The position numbers and the translations under genes were made by a program. Positions 1-7,597 of a DNA stretch of 64,000 nucleotides are shown piece after piece. Numbering within the stretch: the first letter of the stretch is position 1; the number at the start of each line of letters is the position of its first letter. Below the pieces are notes generated by a model. The model had not been told where the DNA came from. It was given only the letters and a program-made list of their open reading frames with translations, and ran no database searches. The DNA comes from Tumebacillus algifaecis. Its GTDB lineage: Bacteria; Bacillota; Bacilli; Tumebacillales; Tumebacillaceae. The stretch covers positions 4,248,501 to 4,312,500 of the forward strand of contig NZ_CP022657.1 of assembly GCF_002243515.1 (NCBI RefSeq), in the 5' to 3' direction.

Positions 1-132
1 GATCGTCTCGGCCAGCATGTTGACCATTTCGCTGGGGGTCGGTCGCCGTCTGTTGCCATTTGGTTCGGTCACAATCAGGCCATTCCCTTGCAGGTTATCC
101 AGCAAAGTGCTCCCTCCTTCTTCCATATCCAT
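1..132 (-). CDS. Partial hypothetical protein (C-terminus outside window)
   Basis: An open frame of 44 codons runs without a stop from an ATG at 132 to the window edge. It would begin MDMEEGGSTLL and continues with a basic RRRP stretch. A second in-frame ATG lies at 126. No strong ribosome site is visible in front of either start. It lies downstream of the ctaA terminator on the same strand. I do not recognise the family and only the first residues are present, so no function is offered. Confidence 0.4.
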   Translation of the reverse strand, partial: MDMEEGGSTLLDNLQGNGLIVTEPNGNRRRPTPSEMVNMLAETI

Positions 133-165
133 CAAGTTCAACAACAAGCCCTAACTTCCCTTCAT

Positions 166-194
166 AAAAAAAGAAGCCGTCTCAAGACAGCCTC
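166..194 (-). terminator. Intrinsic terminator of ctaA
   Basis: On the minus strand a 9-bp stem (GAGGCTGTC / GACGGCTTC, with G-U pairs) and TTGA loop is followed by seven T. It sits just after the ctaA stop. Confidence 0.75.
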
Positions 195-217
195 CTTTAC
201 ACGCTTTAACGGTCCTG

Positions 218-1129
218 TTATCGTCCCGCTCGCGGCTTTTTCAATGTCTGTACACACAGATAACACAGCGTTCCGAATAGGCAGGTGATGATCGCCGAGT
301 GCGTCAGCGTCGCATACAGATGCAGTTGCTTGAGCACCACAAAACCGCCGGAGATCACTTGTGCTACGATCAGCACCCAAACGATGATACTCGCCACATA
401 CAGATCGCGGCGCGTCTGCCGATAGCGTTTGAACGTCCAAACAAAGAGCACGGAGATCAGCACGAACAAGGCCAACGCCCCCAAGCGGTGGACAAACTGC
501 ACGGCCACCAAGCCTTCCAGTTCTGGAATCAGGACGCCCTCTTGACACAGCGGCCAACTCGGGCAGGCCACGCTCGCCCCAGTATGGCGGACGTATGCGC
601 CCAGATAGACCACGCCGTACGCAAACAGCGCGACAAACCACGCGTAATACCGATAGGCGTTGGAGACAGCCGTCTTGATCAAAGCCTGTGCACGATTTTG
701 CATCAAAATGTAGATCGTCAGCAAGAGCACTCCGGTAAACGCCAGCAGCGAAAAGCCGAAATGCAGGGCCAGCACGGGCGAGGACTGCGGCTTGATGACA
801 GCAGCAGCGCCGAGCGCCGATTCAACCATGATGAAAAACATTCCGAACAGCGCGAGGTTGCGCACCTCTTTGTTGCCTCTGTTCTTCCACCAAGCAAACA
901 CCGAGAACAACAGCACGACGATCCCAGCAACACCTGTGATCATGCGGTGCATATACTCGATCATCGAAGAGATCGTGTACTCCGGAACCCATTTACCGTT
1001 GCAGAGCGGCCACGAATTGCCACAACCCATGCCCGACTCGGTTTTGGTAACCAAAGATCCTGCGATCATCACCATGAACATGACGATGGTCGCAACGTAT
1101 GCTAATACTTTTAGCCACTTATTGCTCAT
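218..1129 (-). CDS. ctaA: Heme A synthase CtaA
   Basis: A 303-residue, eight-helix membrane protein that oxidises the C8 methyl of heme O to make heme A for aa3-type cytochrome oxidases. The first half has E58 and H61 (EYMHRM) and H123 (ALHFGF); the second half has H214 (FVHRLG) and H277 (LTHSAI), the heme-ligand histidines expected of the family. Extracellular loops carry cysteine pairs C36/C43 and C189/C195, typical of Gram-positive B-type CtaA. An ATG 24 codons upstream exists, but MSNKWLKV at 1129 is preceded by AGAGGGA at good spacing and starts directly before the first helix. It is monocistronic here: own promoter upstream, terminator downstream; ctaB is not in the window. Confidence 0.95.
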   Translation of the reverse strand: MSNKWLKVLAYVATIVMFMVMIAGSLVTKTESGMGCGNSWPLCNGKWVPEYTISSMIEYMHRMITGVAGIVVLLFSVFAWWKNRGNKEVRNLALFGMFFIMVESALGAAAVIKPQSSPVLALHFGFSLLAFTGVLLLTIYILMQNRAQALIKTAVSNAYRYYAWFVALFAYGVVYLGAYVRHTGASVACPSWPLCQEGVLIPELEGLVAVQFVHRLGALALFVLISVLFVWTFKRYRQTRRDLYVASIIVWVLIVAQVISGGFVVLKQLHLYATLTHSAIITCLFGTLCYLCVQTLKKPRAGR

Positions 1130-1172
1130 CGACCGAATCCCTCTTTCTACGAAACAGAAACTCTCCCTTCTT

Positions 1173-1201
1173 AACATAAAGTAAGGACTGCGCGAAAACA
1201 A
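1173..1201 (-). promoter_or_regulatory. SigA-type promoter of ctaA
   Basis: Minus strand TTGTTT (1196-1201), 17-bp spacer, TATGTT (1173-1178), about 45 bp upstream of the chosen ctaA start. Confidence 0.6.
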
Positions 1202-1284
1202 GACGGGTATCGGTGGGAATTATGTATTTTCCATAACAAATAAACCGTCAACTCTGCCGAATCGACGGTTGGCCCGCTCACGGC

Positions 1285-1455
1285 TCACGAAGACTGCTGC
1301 TTCCGTTCGCGGATGCGGATAAAGGGGCTGAGCAGTGCGAAGATCAGCGTGCCCAGCAACAGCCTCACCCACCAAGAAACGCCATACTCGCTCAAGATGA
1401 TATTGATCAAAATCAAGGCGGCAAACATGAGAAGCAGGTTGCTAACGCGTACCAT
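1285..1455 (-). CDS. Small two-helix membrane protein, unknown
   Basis: A 56-residue protein beginning MVRVSNLLLMF with two hydrophobic segments (about residues 5-20 and 29-44) and a basic C-terminal tail RIRERKQQ. The upstream in-frame ATG at 1476 is rejected because the ribosome site (AAGGGAG, 7 bp from 1455) lies between the two ATGs. It sits between ctaA and the argD end as an isolated gene. I do not recognise the family; an inner-membrane location is inferred from hydrophobicity only. Confidence 0.55.
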   Translation of the reverse strand: MVRVSNLLLMFAALILINIILSEYGVSWWVRLLLGTLIFALLSPFIRIRERKQQSS

Positions 1456-1581
1456 ACGCCATCTCCCTTCCCACAAAGTACCCGTATGTGCCTACCTTTT
1501 ATCCATATGTGTTTCGAATGGAATCTATGCAGTATTTGAAAAATTTCTTCCGAATTGATTACTAGTCTTTTGCATTTAGTA

Positions 1582-1610
1582 TTGAAAAACAGTCTCACTC
1601 TTGATATAAA
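1582..1610 (+). promoter_or_regulatory. Consensus SigA promoter for the small exported peptide gene
   Basis: TTGAAA (1582-1587), 17-bp spacer, TATAAA (1605-1610), giving a start about 40 bp before the ATG at 1657. Confidence 0.7.
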
Positions 1611-1656
1611 GTTTGTATGTAACTATTTTAATAACTATTTCACCGGGGGCGTTTTT

Positions 1657-1821
1657 ATGAAAAAATTCTGGTTGTCTGTTGCGATCGCTGCCGTTGCGGC
1701 GTTCAGCGTGCAAGCAAGCACTGCACAATTGGCGAGTGAAGTGGACCCGTGGAGTCCGAAAGCATCTCTCGTCGCGAGCATTCCGGATGTTGACCCGTGG
1801 CGCGGGGTCGTACAGGCCTAA
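1657..1821 (+). CDS. Short exported peptide with duplicated VDPW motif
   Basis: A 54-residue product starting MKKFWLSVAIAAVAAFS, a lysine start plus hydrophobic run that looks like a signal peptide. The rest holds two copies of VDPW (SEVDPWSPK and PDVDPWRG) 17 residues apart. The ATG at 1657 follows GGGGGCG; the longer frame to 1555 lacks a ribosome site and starts upstream of the promoter -10. It is transcribed alone and ends in a hairpin shared with argD. Size and layout resemble secreted signalling pro-peptides, but no receptor gene lies beside it, so the role is open. Confidence 0.65.
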   Translation: MKKFWLSVAIAAVAAFSVQASTAQLASEVDPWSPKASLVASIPDVDPWRGVVQA

Positions 1822-1849
1822 CAAAAACGAGCGCCATCAGGCGCTCGTT
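1822..1849. terminator. Bidirectional terminator between peptide gene and argD
   Basis: A 10-bp perfect stem (AACGAGCGCC / GGCGCTCGTT) with ATCA loop. The minus side ends in TTTTT, closing the arg operon; the argD stop codon lies in the hairpin. Confidence 0.8.
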
Positions 1850-3006
1850 GCTTCTTCCGCTACTGCTTTTTCTAACATTTTGATCGCTAAGTGGAGATCG
1901 GCCGACGTGACATTCAGCGGCGGCAACAAGCGCAACGTATGCTCACCTGCTGACAGCACCAGCAAACCATATTCGAGGCATTTGCTGACCAGCGGCGCCA
2001 CAGGACGATCCAAAACGAGCCCTTGCAACAAGCCCTGTCCGCGCGCTTCGAGCAGGAACGAGTAGTCATCGGCCAATCGCTGCAACCGCCCATTTAGTTC
2101 CTCGCCCATCTGCACCGCATTGGACAGCAGATCCTCCTCTTCGATCGCCTCCAGCACCGCCTGTGCCGCTGCCATCGCCAGCGGATTGCCGCCAAATGTC
2201 GATCCGTGCGAGCCTGGTGTAAACGCGGCCGCTACCTCTTCTTTAGCCAGCATCGCGCCGACCGGGACGCCATTGCCAAGCCCTTTGGCCAGCGTCACGA
2301 TGTCGGGCAGCACCCCGTAGGTTTGGAAGCCGAACATCTTGCCGGTCCGTCCGATCCCCGTCTGCACCTCGTCAAAGATCAACAGAATTCCTTTTGCATC
2401 ACACAGTTCGCGCAGCCCTTGCAAAAACTCAGCCCCTAGCGGCAATACGCCGCCTTCGCCCTGCACCGGTTCGACCAGCACGGCACACGTCGCTTCTCCG
2501 ATCGCCTGCTCGATGGCGGCAAGGTCTTTCTGCACGTAGGCAAAGCCCGGCATCAGCGGAGCAAACCCTTCTTGGAACTTCGGCTTGCAGGTCGCCGTCA
2601 CCGTCGCCAGCGTGCGCCCGTGAAAGCTGTCGTGCAACGTTAAGATCTCATGCTTGTGCGGGCCGAATCGCAGTTGGCTGTACTTGCGGGCCAACTTGAT
2701 CGCCGCTTCGTTCGCTTCCGCCCCTGAGTTGCAAAAAAATGCTTTGGGGAGCCCGGACAGCTCAGCCAGCTTCGCCGCAACCTGTTCTTGCAAAGGGATT
2801 TGGTACAGGTTGGACGTGTGCAGCAACATTCCCGCCTGCTCATGCAAGGCGGCCGTCACTTTCGGATGCGCGTGTCCAAGGTTGGTCACAGCAATCCCGC
2901 TCGTAAAATCGATATACTCGCACCCCTGCTCATCCCACAGTCTGCATCCTTCCCCTTTGACAAACGCGACCGGCAGTCTGGAATAGGTGTTCATCAAGCT
3001 GGTCAT
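1837..3006 (-). CDS. argD: Acetylornithine aminotransferase ArgD
   Basis: A 389-residue PLP enzyme that transaminates N-acetylglutamate semialdehyde to N2-acetylornithine. Class-III aminotransferase marks are visible: substrate-side FCNSGAEANE near residue 91, D212 in LIFDEVQTGIGRTG for the PLP ring nitrogen, and the Schiff-base lysine K241 in TLAKGLGNGVPVG. Length is normal. It is the last gene of argCJBD, 21 bp after argB, and ends in a terminator. Ornithine aminotransferase is the main alternative, but operon context settles the call. Confidence 0.95.
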   Translation of the reverse strand: MTSLMNTYSRLPVAFVKGEGCRLWDEQGCEYIDFTSGIAVTNLGHAHPKVTAALHEQAGMLLHTSNLYQIPLQEQVAAKLAELSGLPKAFFCNSGAEANEAAIKLARKYSQLRFGPHKHEILTLHDSFHGRTLATVTATCKPKFQEGFAPLMPGFAYVQKDLAAIEQAIGEATCAVLVEPVQGEGGVLPLGAEFLQGLRELCDAKGILLIFDEVQTGIGRTGKMFGFQTYGVLPDIVTLAKGLGNGVPVGAMLAKEEVAAAFTPGSHGSTFGGNPLAMAAAQAVLEAIEEEDLLSNAVQMGEELNGRLQRLADDYSFLLEARGQGLLQGLVLDRPVAPLVSKCLEYGLLVLSAGEHTLRLLPPLNVTSADLHLAIKMLEKAVAEEATSA

Positions 3007-3027
3007 CTCGTCGCTCCCCCTGTCTGT

Positions 3028-3897
3028 TTACTTCGCTTCATAGACCAGCGTGCCAACACCCCGCTCGGTAAAAATTTCGAGCAGGAGAGCATGCGGATCT
3101 TTCCCGTTTAAGATATGAACCTGCTTTGCACCGCCTGCTAACCCAGCCAGGCACGCTTCGACTTTCGGCACCATGCCCCCTGCGATCGTGCCGTCCTCGA
3201 TCAGCGAATGCACATCGTCCGACGACACTTGGTTGATCACCTGACCCTCTTTCAAAATGCCAGGCACGTCGGTCAGCAAAATCAGCTTTTCAGCACCGAG
3301 CGCCGCTGCGATCGCCCCGGCTGCGCTGTCTGCGTTGATGTTGTAGCGCGCTCCGTGCTCATCGCTGCCCAGCGGAGCGATGACAGGCAGGAAGCCATTT
3401 TGCAACAGCGCGTGGATCAGGTCGGTGTTGACCGCCTGCACCTCACCGACGCGGCCGAGATCGCCCAGCGGATGCGTTTTTTGACGCGCGCTGAGCAGAC
3501 CGCCGTCCACTCCGGTCAAGCCAGCCGCTTTGCAGCCGCCCGCGTTGAACGCCGCGACGAGCTGCTGGTTGACAAGACCGCCCAAGACCATCTCCACCGC
3601 CTCTAGGGTCGTCTCATCGGTCACCCGCAGCCCATCGACAAACTGCGCCTGATGGCCGAGCCGTTCGAGCAGTCGAGTGATCGCTTTGCCCCCACCATGA
3701 ACGACGACCGGGAACAGGCCGACCTGCTTCAGCCAGATGATGTCGAGAATCACTGGATCGATCGCCCCGCTGTCCGGCTCGATCGAGGAACCGCCGTATT
3801 TGATCACGACGATTTTTCCGGCGAACTTTTGAATGTAGGGCAATGCCTCAAGTAAGACGTGTGCTTTTTCGGCCGGAGAAAGTGTTTCTGTTACCAT
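3028..3897 (-). CDS. argB: Acetylglutamate kinase ArgB
   Basis: A 289-residue amino-acid kinase that phosphorylates N-acetylglutamate, the second arginine step. It has the nucleotide/substrate loops VVIKYGGSS near the N-terminus, VVHGGGKAIT, and NINADSAAGAIA with LLTDVPGI. I place the start at ATG 3897 (MVTETL) since GGGGGGAG lies 7 bp before it; a GTG two codons upstream is possible. The 15-bp gap to argJ and 21-bp gap to argD mark one transcript. Confidence 0.95.
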   Translation of the reverse strand: MVTETLSPAEKAHVLLEALPYIQKFAGKIVVIKYGGSSIEPDSGAIDPVILDIIWLKQVGLFPVVVHGGGKAITRLLERLGHQAQFVDGLRVTDETTLEAVEMVLGGLVNQQLVAAFNAGGCKAAGLTGVDGGLLSARQKTHPLGDLGRVGEVQAVNTDLIHALLQNGFLPVIAPLGSDEHGARYNINADSAAGAIAAALGAEKLILLTDVPGILKEGQVINQVSSDDVHSLIEDGTIAGGMVPKVEACLAGLAGGAKQVHILNGKDPHALLLEIFTERGVGTLVYEAK

Positions 3898-3912
3898 GTC
3901 CACACTCCCCCC

Positions 3913-5148
3913 TTACGTCCGATAGCTGGCGTTGATACGCACATAGTCATAGGTCAGATCGCAGCCGTATGCGGTCGAAGCGGCATCCCCCATGTTCAGA
4001 TCGATCGTGATTTGCACCGTGTCGCCCAGCAGATGCGCTTTGGCGGCCGCTTCGTCGAAGTTCAGCCCCATGCCCTGCGCCGCGACCTGCACTTCTCCGA
4101 GCCAAATGTCAACGCGCGCCGGGTCGAACGGTACGCCTGCGTAACCGATGGCCGCCAAGATCCGGCCCCAGTTCGCATCGGCGCCGAAGACTGCCGTTTT
4201 GACCAACGAGGAACCGACCACCTTTTTTGCGATCTGGGTGGCGACCAGTTCGCTGACCGCTCCGTTTACTGCGACTTGAACCAATTTGGTCGCCCCTTCG
4301 CCGTCGCGGGCGATGTCTTTGGCCAGTTTTTCCGATACATAGCGGAACGCCTCCACAAAGGCGAACCAGTCTGGGTGCGTCTCGTCTAAGCTCTGATTTT
4401 GCGCGAGTCCATTCGCCATGACCAGCACCATGTCGTTCGTCGAAGTGTCACCATCGACGGTGATTCGATTGTACGTCTGGTCGGTCGTGCGGCTCAGCAG
4501 GGACTGCAAAGCGGACGGTTCCACTTTCGCATCGGTGGTGACAAAGGCGAGCATCGTCGCCATGTTCGGATGGATCATCCCCGACCCTTTGGCCGCACCG
4601 CCGATCGTGACCGTCTGCCCGTCGATGGTCAGTTGCACGGCGACCTGTTTCGTAAAGGTGTCGGTCGTCAACATCGCTTCAGCAAACTCGTCGCCACCAA
4701 GCTCCGAGAGCCCAGCCGCCGCTTGCTCGATGCCAGCTTTTAACGCCTCCATCGGCATCTGTACCCCGATCACCCCGGTCGAAGCGATCGCGACCGCATG
4801 TGCTGGCAGTCCGAGTTTTGCGGCGGTGTGCTGTTGCATCTCCTTAGCGTCCGCATCGCCTTTCGCGCCTGTACAGGCGTTGGCGTTGCCCGAGTTGACG
4901 ATGATCGCTTGCAGATAGGGCAGCGCTTGCAGTTGCTGTTCATTTTGTGTGACGCAAGCTGCGCGCACTGCATTTAGCGTAAAGACTCCCGCTGCTGCGG
5001 CAGGCACAGCGCTGACCAGCAGACCGACATCCTTTTTCTTGCGCTTGATCCCAGCATGCAGACCCGCCGCTTGAAAACCGCGCGGGGTTGTGACCGTCCC
5101 TTCCGCCAGTAACGTAAAGGCAGCGTTTGTTACCATCATGTTCACCAT
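3913..5148 (-). CDS. argJ: Bifunctional ornithine acetyltransferase / N-acetylglutamate synthase ArgJ
   Basis: A 411-residue enzyme that moves the acetyl group from N-acetylornithine to glutamate and so recycles acetate in arginine synthesis. The self-cleavage site is present: NMATMLAF with A197-T198, where T198 becomes the N-terminal nucleophile of the beta chain. The oxyanion-hole region STGVIG is at about residue 123. Start ATG 5148 (MVNMMVTNAAF) is preceded by GGGGG; the longer frame to 5232 overlaps argC and has no ribosome site. argA is not needed if this enzyme is bifunctional; that is inferred from the family. Confidence 0.93.
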   Translation of the reverse strand: MVNMMVTNAAFTLLAEGTVTTPRGFQAAGLHAGIKRKKKDVGLLVSAVPAAAAGVFTLNAVRAACVTQNEQQLQALPYLQAIIVNSGNANACTGAKGDADAKEMQQHTAAKLGLPAHAVAIASTGVIGVQMPMEALKAGIEQAAAGLSELGGDEFAEAMLTTDTFTKQVAVQLTIDGQTVTIGGAAKGSGMIHPNMATMLAFVTTDAKVEPSALQSLLSRTTDQTYNRITVDGDTSTNDMVLVMANGLAQNQSLDETHPDWFAFVEAFRYVSEKLAKDIARDGEGATKLVQVAVNGAVSELVATQIAKKVVGSSLVKTAVFGADANWGRILAAIGYAGVPFDPARVDIWLGEVQVAAQGMGLNFDEAAAKAHLLGDTVQITIDLNMGDAASTAYGCDLTYDYVRINASYRT

Positions 5149-5167
5149 TGAATCCCCCTTGTGGTTG

Positions 5168-6202
5168 CTAGAAGTAGACGGGTGCGGTGCGCAACCCCGT
5201 CGTTTGCGGCAGGCCGCAGAGCAGGTTGGCATTTTGGATCGCCTGACCTGCTGCGCCTTTGATCAAATTGTCGATGACCCCGATCACCGTCACTCGCTTG
5301 GTGCGCGGATCGACCCGCAGGCCGATGTCGCAAAAGTTGCTGGTGCTGACATCTTTGGTCGCTGGCATGTTCCCTTTTTCACGTATGCGGACGAACGGCT
5401 GGTCGCGATACGTTTCTTGGTACAGCGCAAGCAACTCTTCTGTCGAAACGTCGCTGGTCAGCTTGGCATAGGAAGTGGTTAAAATGCCGCGCGTCATCGG
5501 CACGAGATGGGTCGTGAAGGAAAGGGTGACTTTTTCCCCGCAATGCTGGGAAAGCACCCCTTCGATCTCCGGGATGTGCTGATGCACGCCGACTTTATAT
5601 GCTTTAAAATTTTCATTGACTTCAACAAAATGCGAACTTGGCGATACCGCTTTGCCCGCACCGGAAACGCCCGATTTGGCATCGACGATCAGCGTGTCCG
5701 GATCGATCAAGCCCTGTTGGACCAAAGGAAGCAGCGACAACAGGGTTGCGGTCGGATAGCAGCCGGGATTGGCGATCAGGCGAGCTGTCGCAATCTGGTC
5801 TGCATAATATTCTGGCAGACCGTATACGGCCTGTGCGAGCACCTCAGCGCTCGGCGGCGTTTTCTGATACCACTGCTCGTAGTCTGATTGGGACAGCCTG
5901 TGATCGCCCGCGAGGTCGATCACTTTCAAACCTGCGCCCAGCAATTCCGGCACCAGACCGGTGGACAGCCCGGACGGCAGTGCAACAAACGCCAAGTCGG
6001 CCTTGAGAGCCAGCTCCATCGCCTCTGCCCGTTGCAATGGTTCGTGTACCAACCCTTGCAAGTGCGGGTATACTTCGGTCAACATCGCACCTGCCTGCGA
6101 GTCGGACGTGATCGCTGTCACGTTCAACTCCGGGTGCTGCATCAACAGCCGCACCACTTCCAATCCTGTATATCCGGTCGCCCCGATTACGGCAACGTTC
6201 AT
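5168..6202 (-). CDS. argC: N-acetyl-gamma-glutamyl-phosphate reductase ArgC
   Basis: A 344-residue NADPH enzyme that reduces acetylglutamyl phosphate to the semialdehyde. The Rossmann start VIGATGYTGLE and catalytic Cys148 in ANPGCYPT are present; HLVPMTRGI near residue 220 is the usual substrate segment. ATG 6202 follows GAGGTGA at 7 bp. It is the first gene of the operon, 66 bp from a consensus promoter with an ARG-box-like palindrome, so arginine/ArgR (AhrC) repression is likely. Confidence 0.95.
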   Translation of the reverse strand: MNVAVIGATGYTGLEVVRLLMQHPELNVTAITSDSQAGAMLTEVYPHLQGLVHEPLQRAEAMELALKADLAFVALPSGLSTGLVPELLGAGLKVIDLAGDHRLSQSDYEQWYQKTPPSAEVLAQAVYGLPEYYADQIATARLIANPGCYPTATLLSLLPLVQQGLIDPDTLIVDAKSGVSGAGKAVSPSSHFVEVNENFKAYKVGVHQHIPEIEGVLSQHCGEKVTLSFTTHLVPMTRGILTTSYAKLTSDVSTEELLALYQETYRDQPFVRIREKGNMPATKDVSTSNFCDIGLRVDPRTKRVTVIGVIDNLIKGAAGQAIQNANLLCGLPQTTGLRTAPVYF

Positions 6203-6239
6203 CCACGCTCACCTCGTCTTGAATCTTGGTCTCACAATA

Positions 6240-6274
6240 TGAATTATTATACATACATATGCATAAACAAGCAA
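6240..6274 (-). promoter_or_regulatory. arg operon promoter with overlapping ARG box
   Basis: Minus strand TTGCTT (6269-6274), 17-bp spacer, TATAAT (6246-6251). The 14-bp TGTATAATAATTCA (6240-6253) covers the -10 and resembles the ArgR/AhrC half-site consensus TGAAT-N4-ATTCA. Binding there would block RNA polymerase. Confidence 0.7.
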
Positions 6275-6305
6275 CAAAAAACCCTTCCAAAACTTTTTGG
6301 AAGGG
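6275..6305 (-). terminator. Strong intrinsic terminator just upstream of the arg promoter
   Basis: An 11-bp perfect stem (CCCTTCCAAAA / TTTTGGAAGGG) with 2-nt loop, T-tract on the minus strand, abutting the -35 of the arg promoter. It would stop transcripts coming out of the prophage end. Confidence 0.75.
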
Positions 6306-6347
6306 CTGCAAAAGGGTGTGGAATCCGTCGTGTGAATCCCAGAGAGT

Positions 6348-6360
6348 GTTGTTATGCCAA
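6348..6360. repeat. Candidate att core, left copy
   Basis: GTTGTTATGCCAA, identical to 57758-57770. It lies at the switch from arg-flank to phage sequence and has integrase-type repeats just inside. Confidence 0.75.
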
Positions 6361-6361
6361 A

Positions 6362-6499
6362 ACTATTCATCCGTTCCTAAGTGTTCCTAACGAATCATGA
6401 ATAGTACCGAATTAGCTCGGTTTATCCTTGTGCTGGTGAGCTATTTTCCCATCTGTTCATAACCGTTCATAATGACTCTGTTAGGAAATTGGTTAGGAC
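6362..6499. promoter_or_regulatory. Integrase arm-type sites, left
   Basis: Four copies of the octamer GTTAGGA(A/C) or its complement: GTTCCTAA-type at 6373-6380 and 6383-6391, GTTAGGAA at 6480-6487, GTTAGGAC at 6492-6499. The first pair is enclosed in a 9-bp inverted repeat (ACTATTCAT 6362-6370 / ATGAATAGT 6397-6405). The same octamer occurs beside the right core. Confidence 0.65.
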
Positions 6500-6512
6500 A
6501 AGCAGTTCGAAC

Positions 6513-6539
6513 AAAAAGACCCCGAAACGGGGTCTTTTT
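6513..6539. terminator. Bidirectional terminator
   Basis: AAAGACCCC-GAAA-CGGGGTCTTT with A and T runs on both sides, at the end of the proline-rich gene. Confidence 0.8.
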
Positions 6540-7353
6540 AATGGAGAGGTGGGTTGAGTGGTAGCTTATTCGCAAACGGCCACGGTGGATTCTGTTCCGT
6601 TTCGATAAACGGATCAATCGGGTTCGGGTCGCAGGCAAGAGAATTGGTGCTATGATCGCTATTCGGAAACGGTGGTTTGAACTCGCCACAGGACAGCCGA
6701 CCGGGCGGGTCATACGAGATGAAGGGGTCGGTTGGGTTCTGATTACCAAAAAGTAGGTCTACTTGATACGGATCGAAACGGAAGTTGTTCGGCCCGATCG
6801 GGATAATTTCGCCGAACTTGATGGAGGAAGGTCCGGGTCCGACAAACTCGCCAACCTTGTTCGGGTCGGGCGGTTTGACCTCGCCACACTCCAAAGGACC
6901 GGGCCCAGACTGACTGTATCTGCTCCACGGGTCGGGAGGAACATCACTGAACTCCATGCCGTCCGGCGTACCCGGCTTCACCTCACCAACATGCGTCGGT
7001 TGCGGAGGGACGTTGTTATACGGAATTGGCGGTGCATCCATGAAGCGAAAGTCTGGCCCCGGTGGTGCCACGCTGTTCCGGCCCGGATGCTTCAGCTCAC
7101 CAGCTCCGAAACGGAAGGGATCAGGAGGGACATTGTAACCCGGCGGGTTTGGCCCCCACTCTGAAGCTAGGTATTTTCCCAGCGGACACGGATCAGAGGC
7201 AAAGCCAGGTGGTGTTGGCCCCGGCTCCATTGAAGGATGCGAGCCAATAGGATCTGGTTCGATCGGTTTCCCTAGTGGGCCCTGAGGAAGCAGTTCACGA
7301 GGAAAATCAGCGATCATCGGAGTCGGCGGTAAGATTTGCGAGCGAATCATCAT
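6538..7353 (-). CDS. Proline-rich repeat protein of unknown function
   Basis: About 271 residues with proline and glycine throughout and degenerate repeats built on PPDP(F/W), GPxP and GE(V/L/F)KPP; examples are VPPDPFRFGAGELKHP, VPPDPWSRY and LECGEVKPPDPNKVGEF. No signal peptide, membrane segment or globular-domain pattern is seen, and it has only three cysteines. ATG 7353 or 7350 both follow AGGAGG (5 or 8 bp); a GTG at 7359 overlaps the ribosome site. It is the outermost gene at the left end with its own terminator, a position typical of cargo genes expressed from the lysogen. I do not recognise it; disorder and a binding role are only guesses. Confidence 0.6.
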   Translation of the reverse strand: MMIRSQILPPTPMIADFPRELLPQGPLGKPIEPDPIGSHPSMEPGPTPPGFASDPCPLGKYLASEWGPNPPGYNVPPDPFRFGAGELKHPGRNSVAPPGPDFRFMDAPPIPYNNVPPQPTHVGEVKPGTPDGMEFSDVPPDPWSRYSQSGPGPLECGEVKPPDPNKVGEFVGPGPSSIKFGEIIPIGPNNFRFDPYQVDLLFGNQNPTDPFISYDPPGRLSCGEFKPPFPNSDHSTNSLACDPNPIDPFIETEQNPPWPFANKLPLNPPLH

Positions 7354-7531
7354 CAACACCTCCTAGTAGTAGTAAGAAGATTCGGGAGATGCGCAGTGCA
7401 TTCCTGCAAGACTTTACGCCTGCATCAGCTCCTGAAACCTGCTCTCTCGCCTGTCTCCTGCGTATTTCTATCCACGCATAGAGAATTTCACCGCCAACGC
7501 GAAAAACCGCGCAGAAAGCCTCCTAAGCGGT

Positions 7532-7576
7532 TTGATAAACATTCCTCAGTTGTCATAGAATAAGAACATACATTCG
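7532..7576 (+). promoter_or_regulatory. Promoter of the YolD-like gene with LexA-box-like element
   Basis: TTGATA (7532-7537), 18-bp spacer, TAGAAT (7556-7561), then GAACATACATTCG (7564-7576), close to the Bacillus LexA consensus CGAAC-N4-GTTCG with a weak right half. A site at the start of transcription could place the gene under SOS control. Confidence 0.45.
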
Positions 7577-7597
7577 CAATCAAAGGAGACGCCATAT

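Noticed and set aside
299..1105. 268-codon plus-strand frame opposite ctaA
   Set aside because: Product is full of His/Gln/Arg as expected for the reverse of a membrane protein; ctaA is certain.
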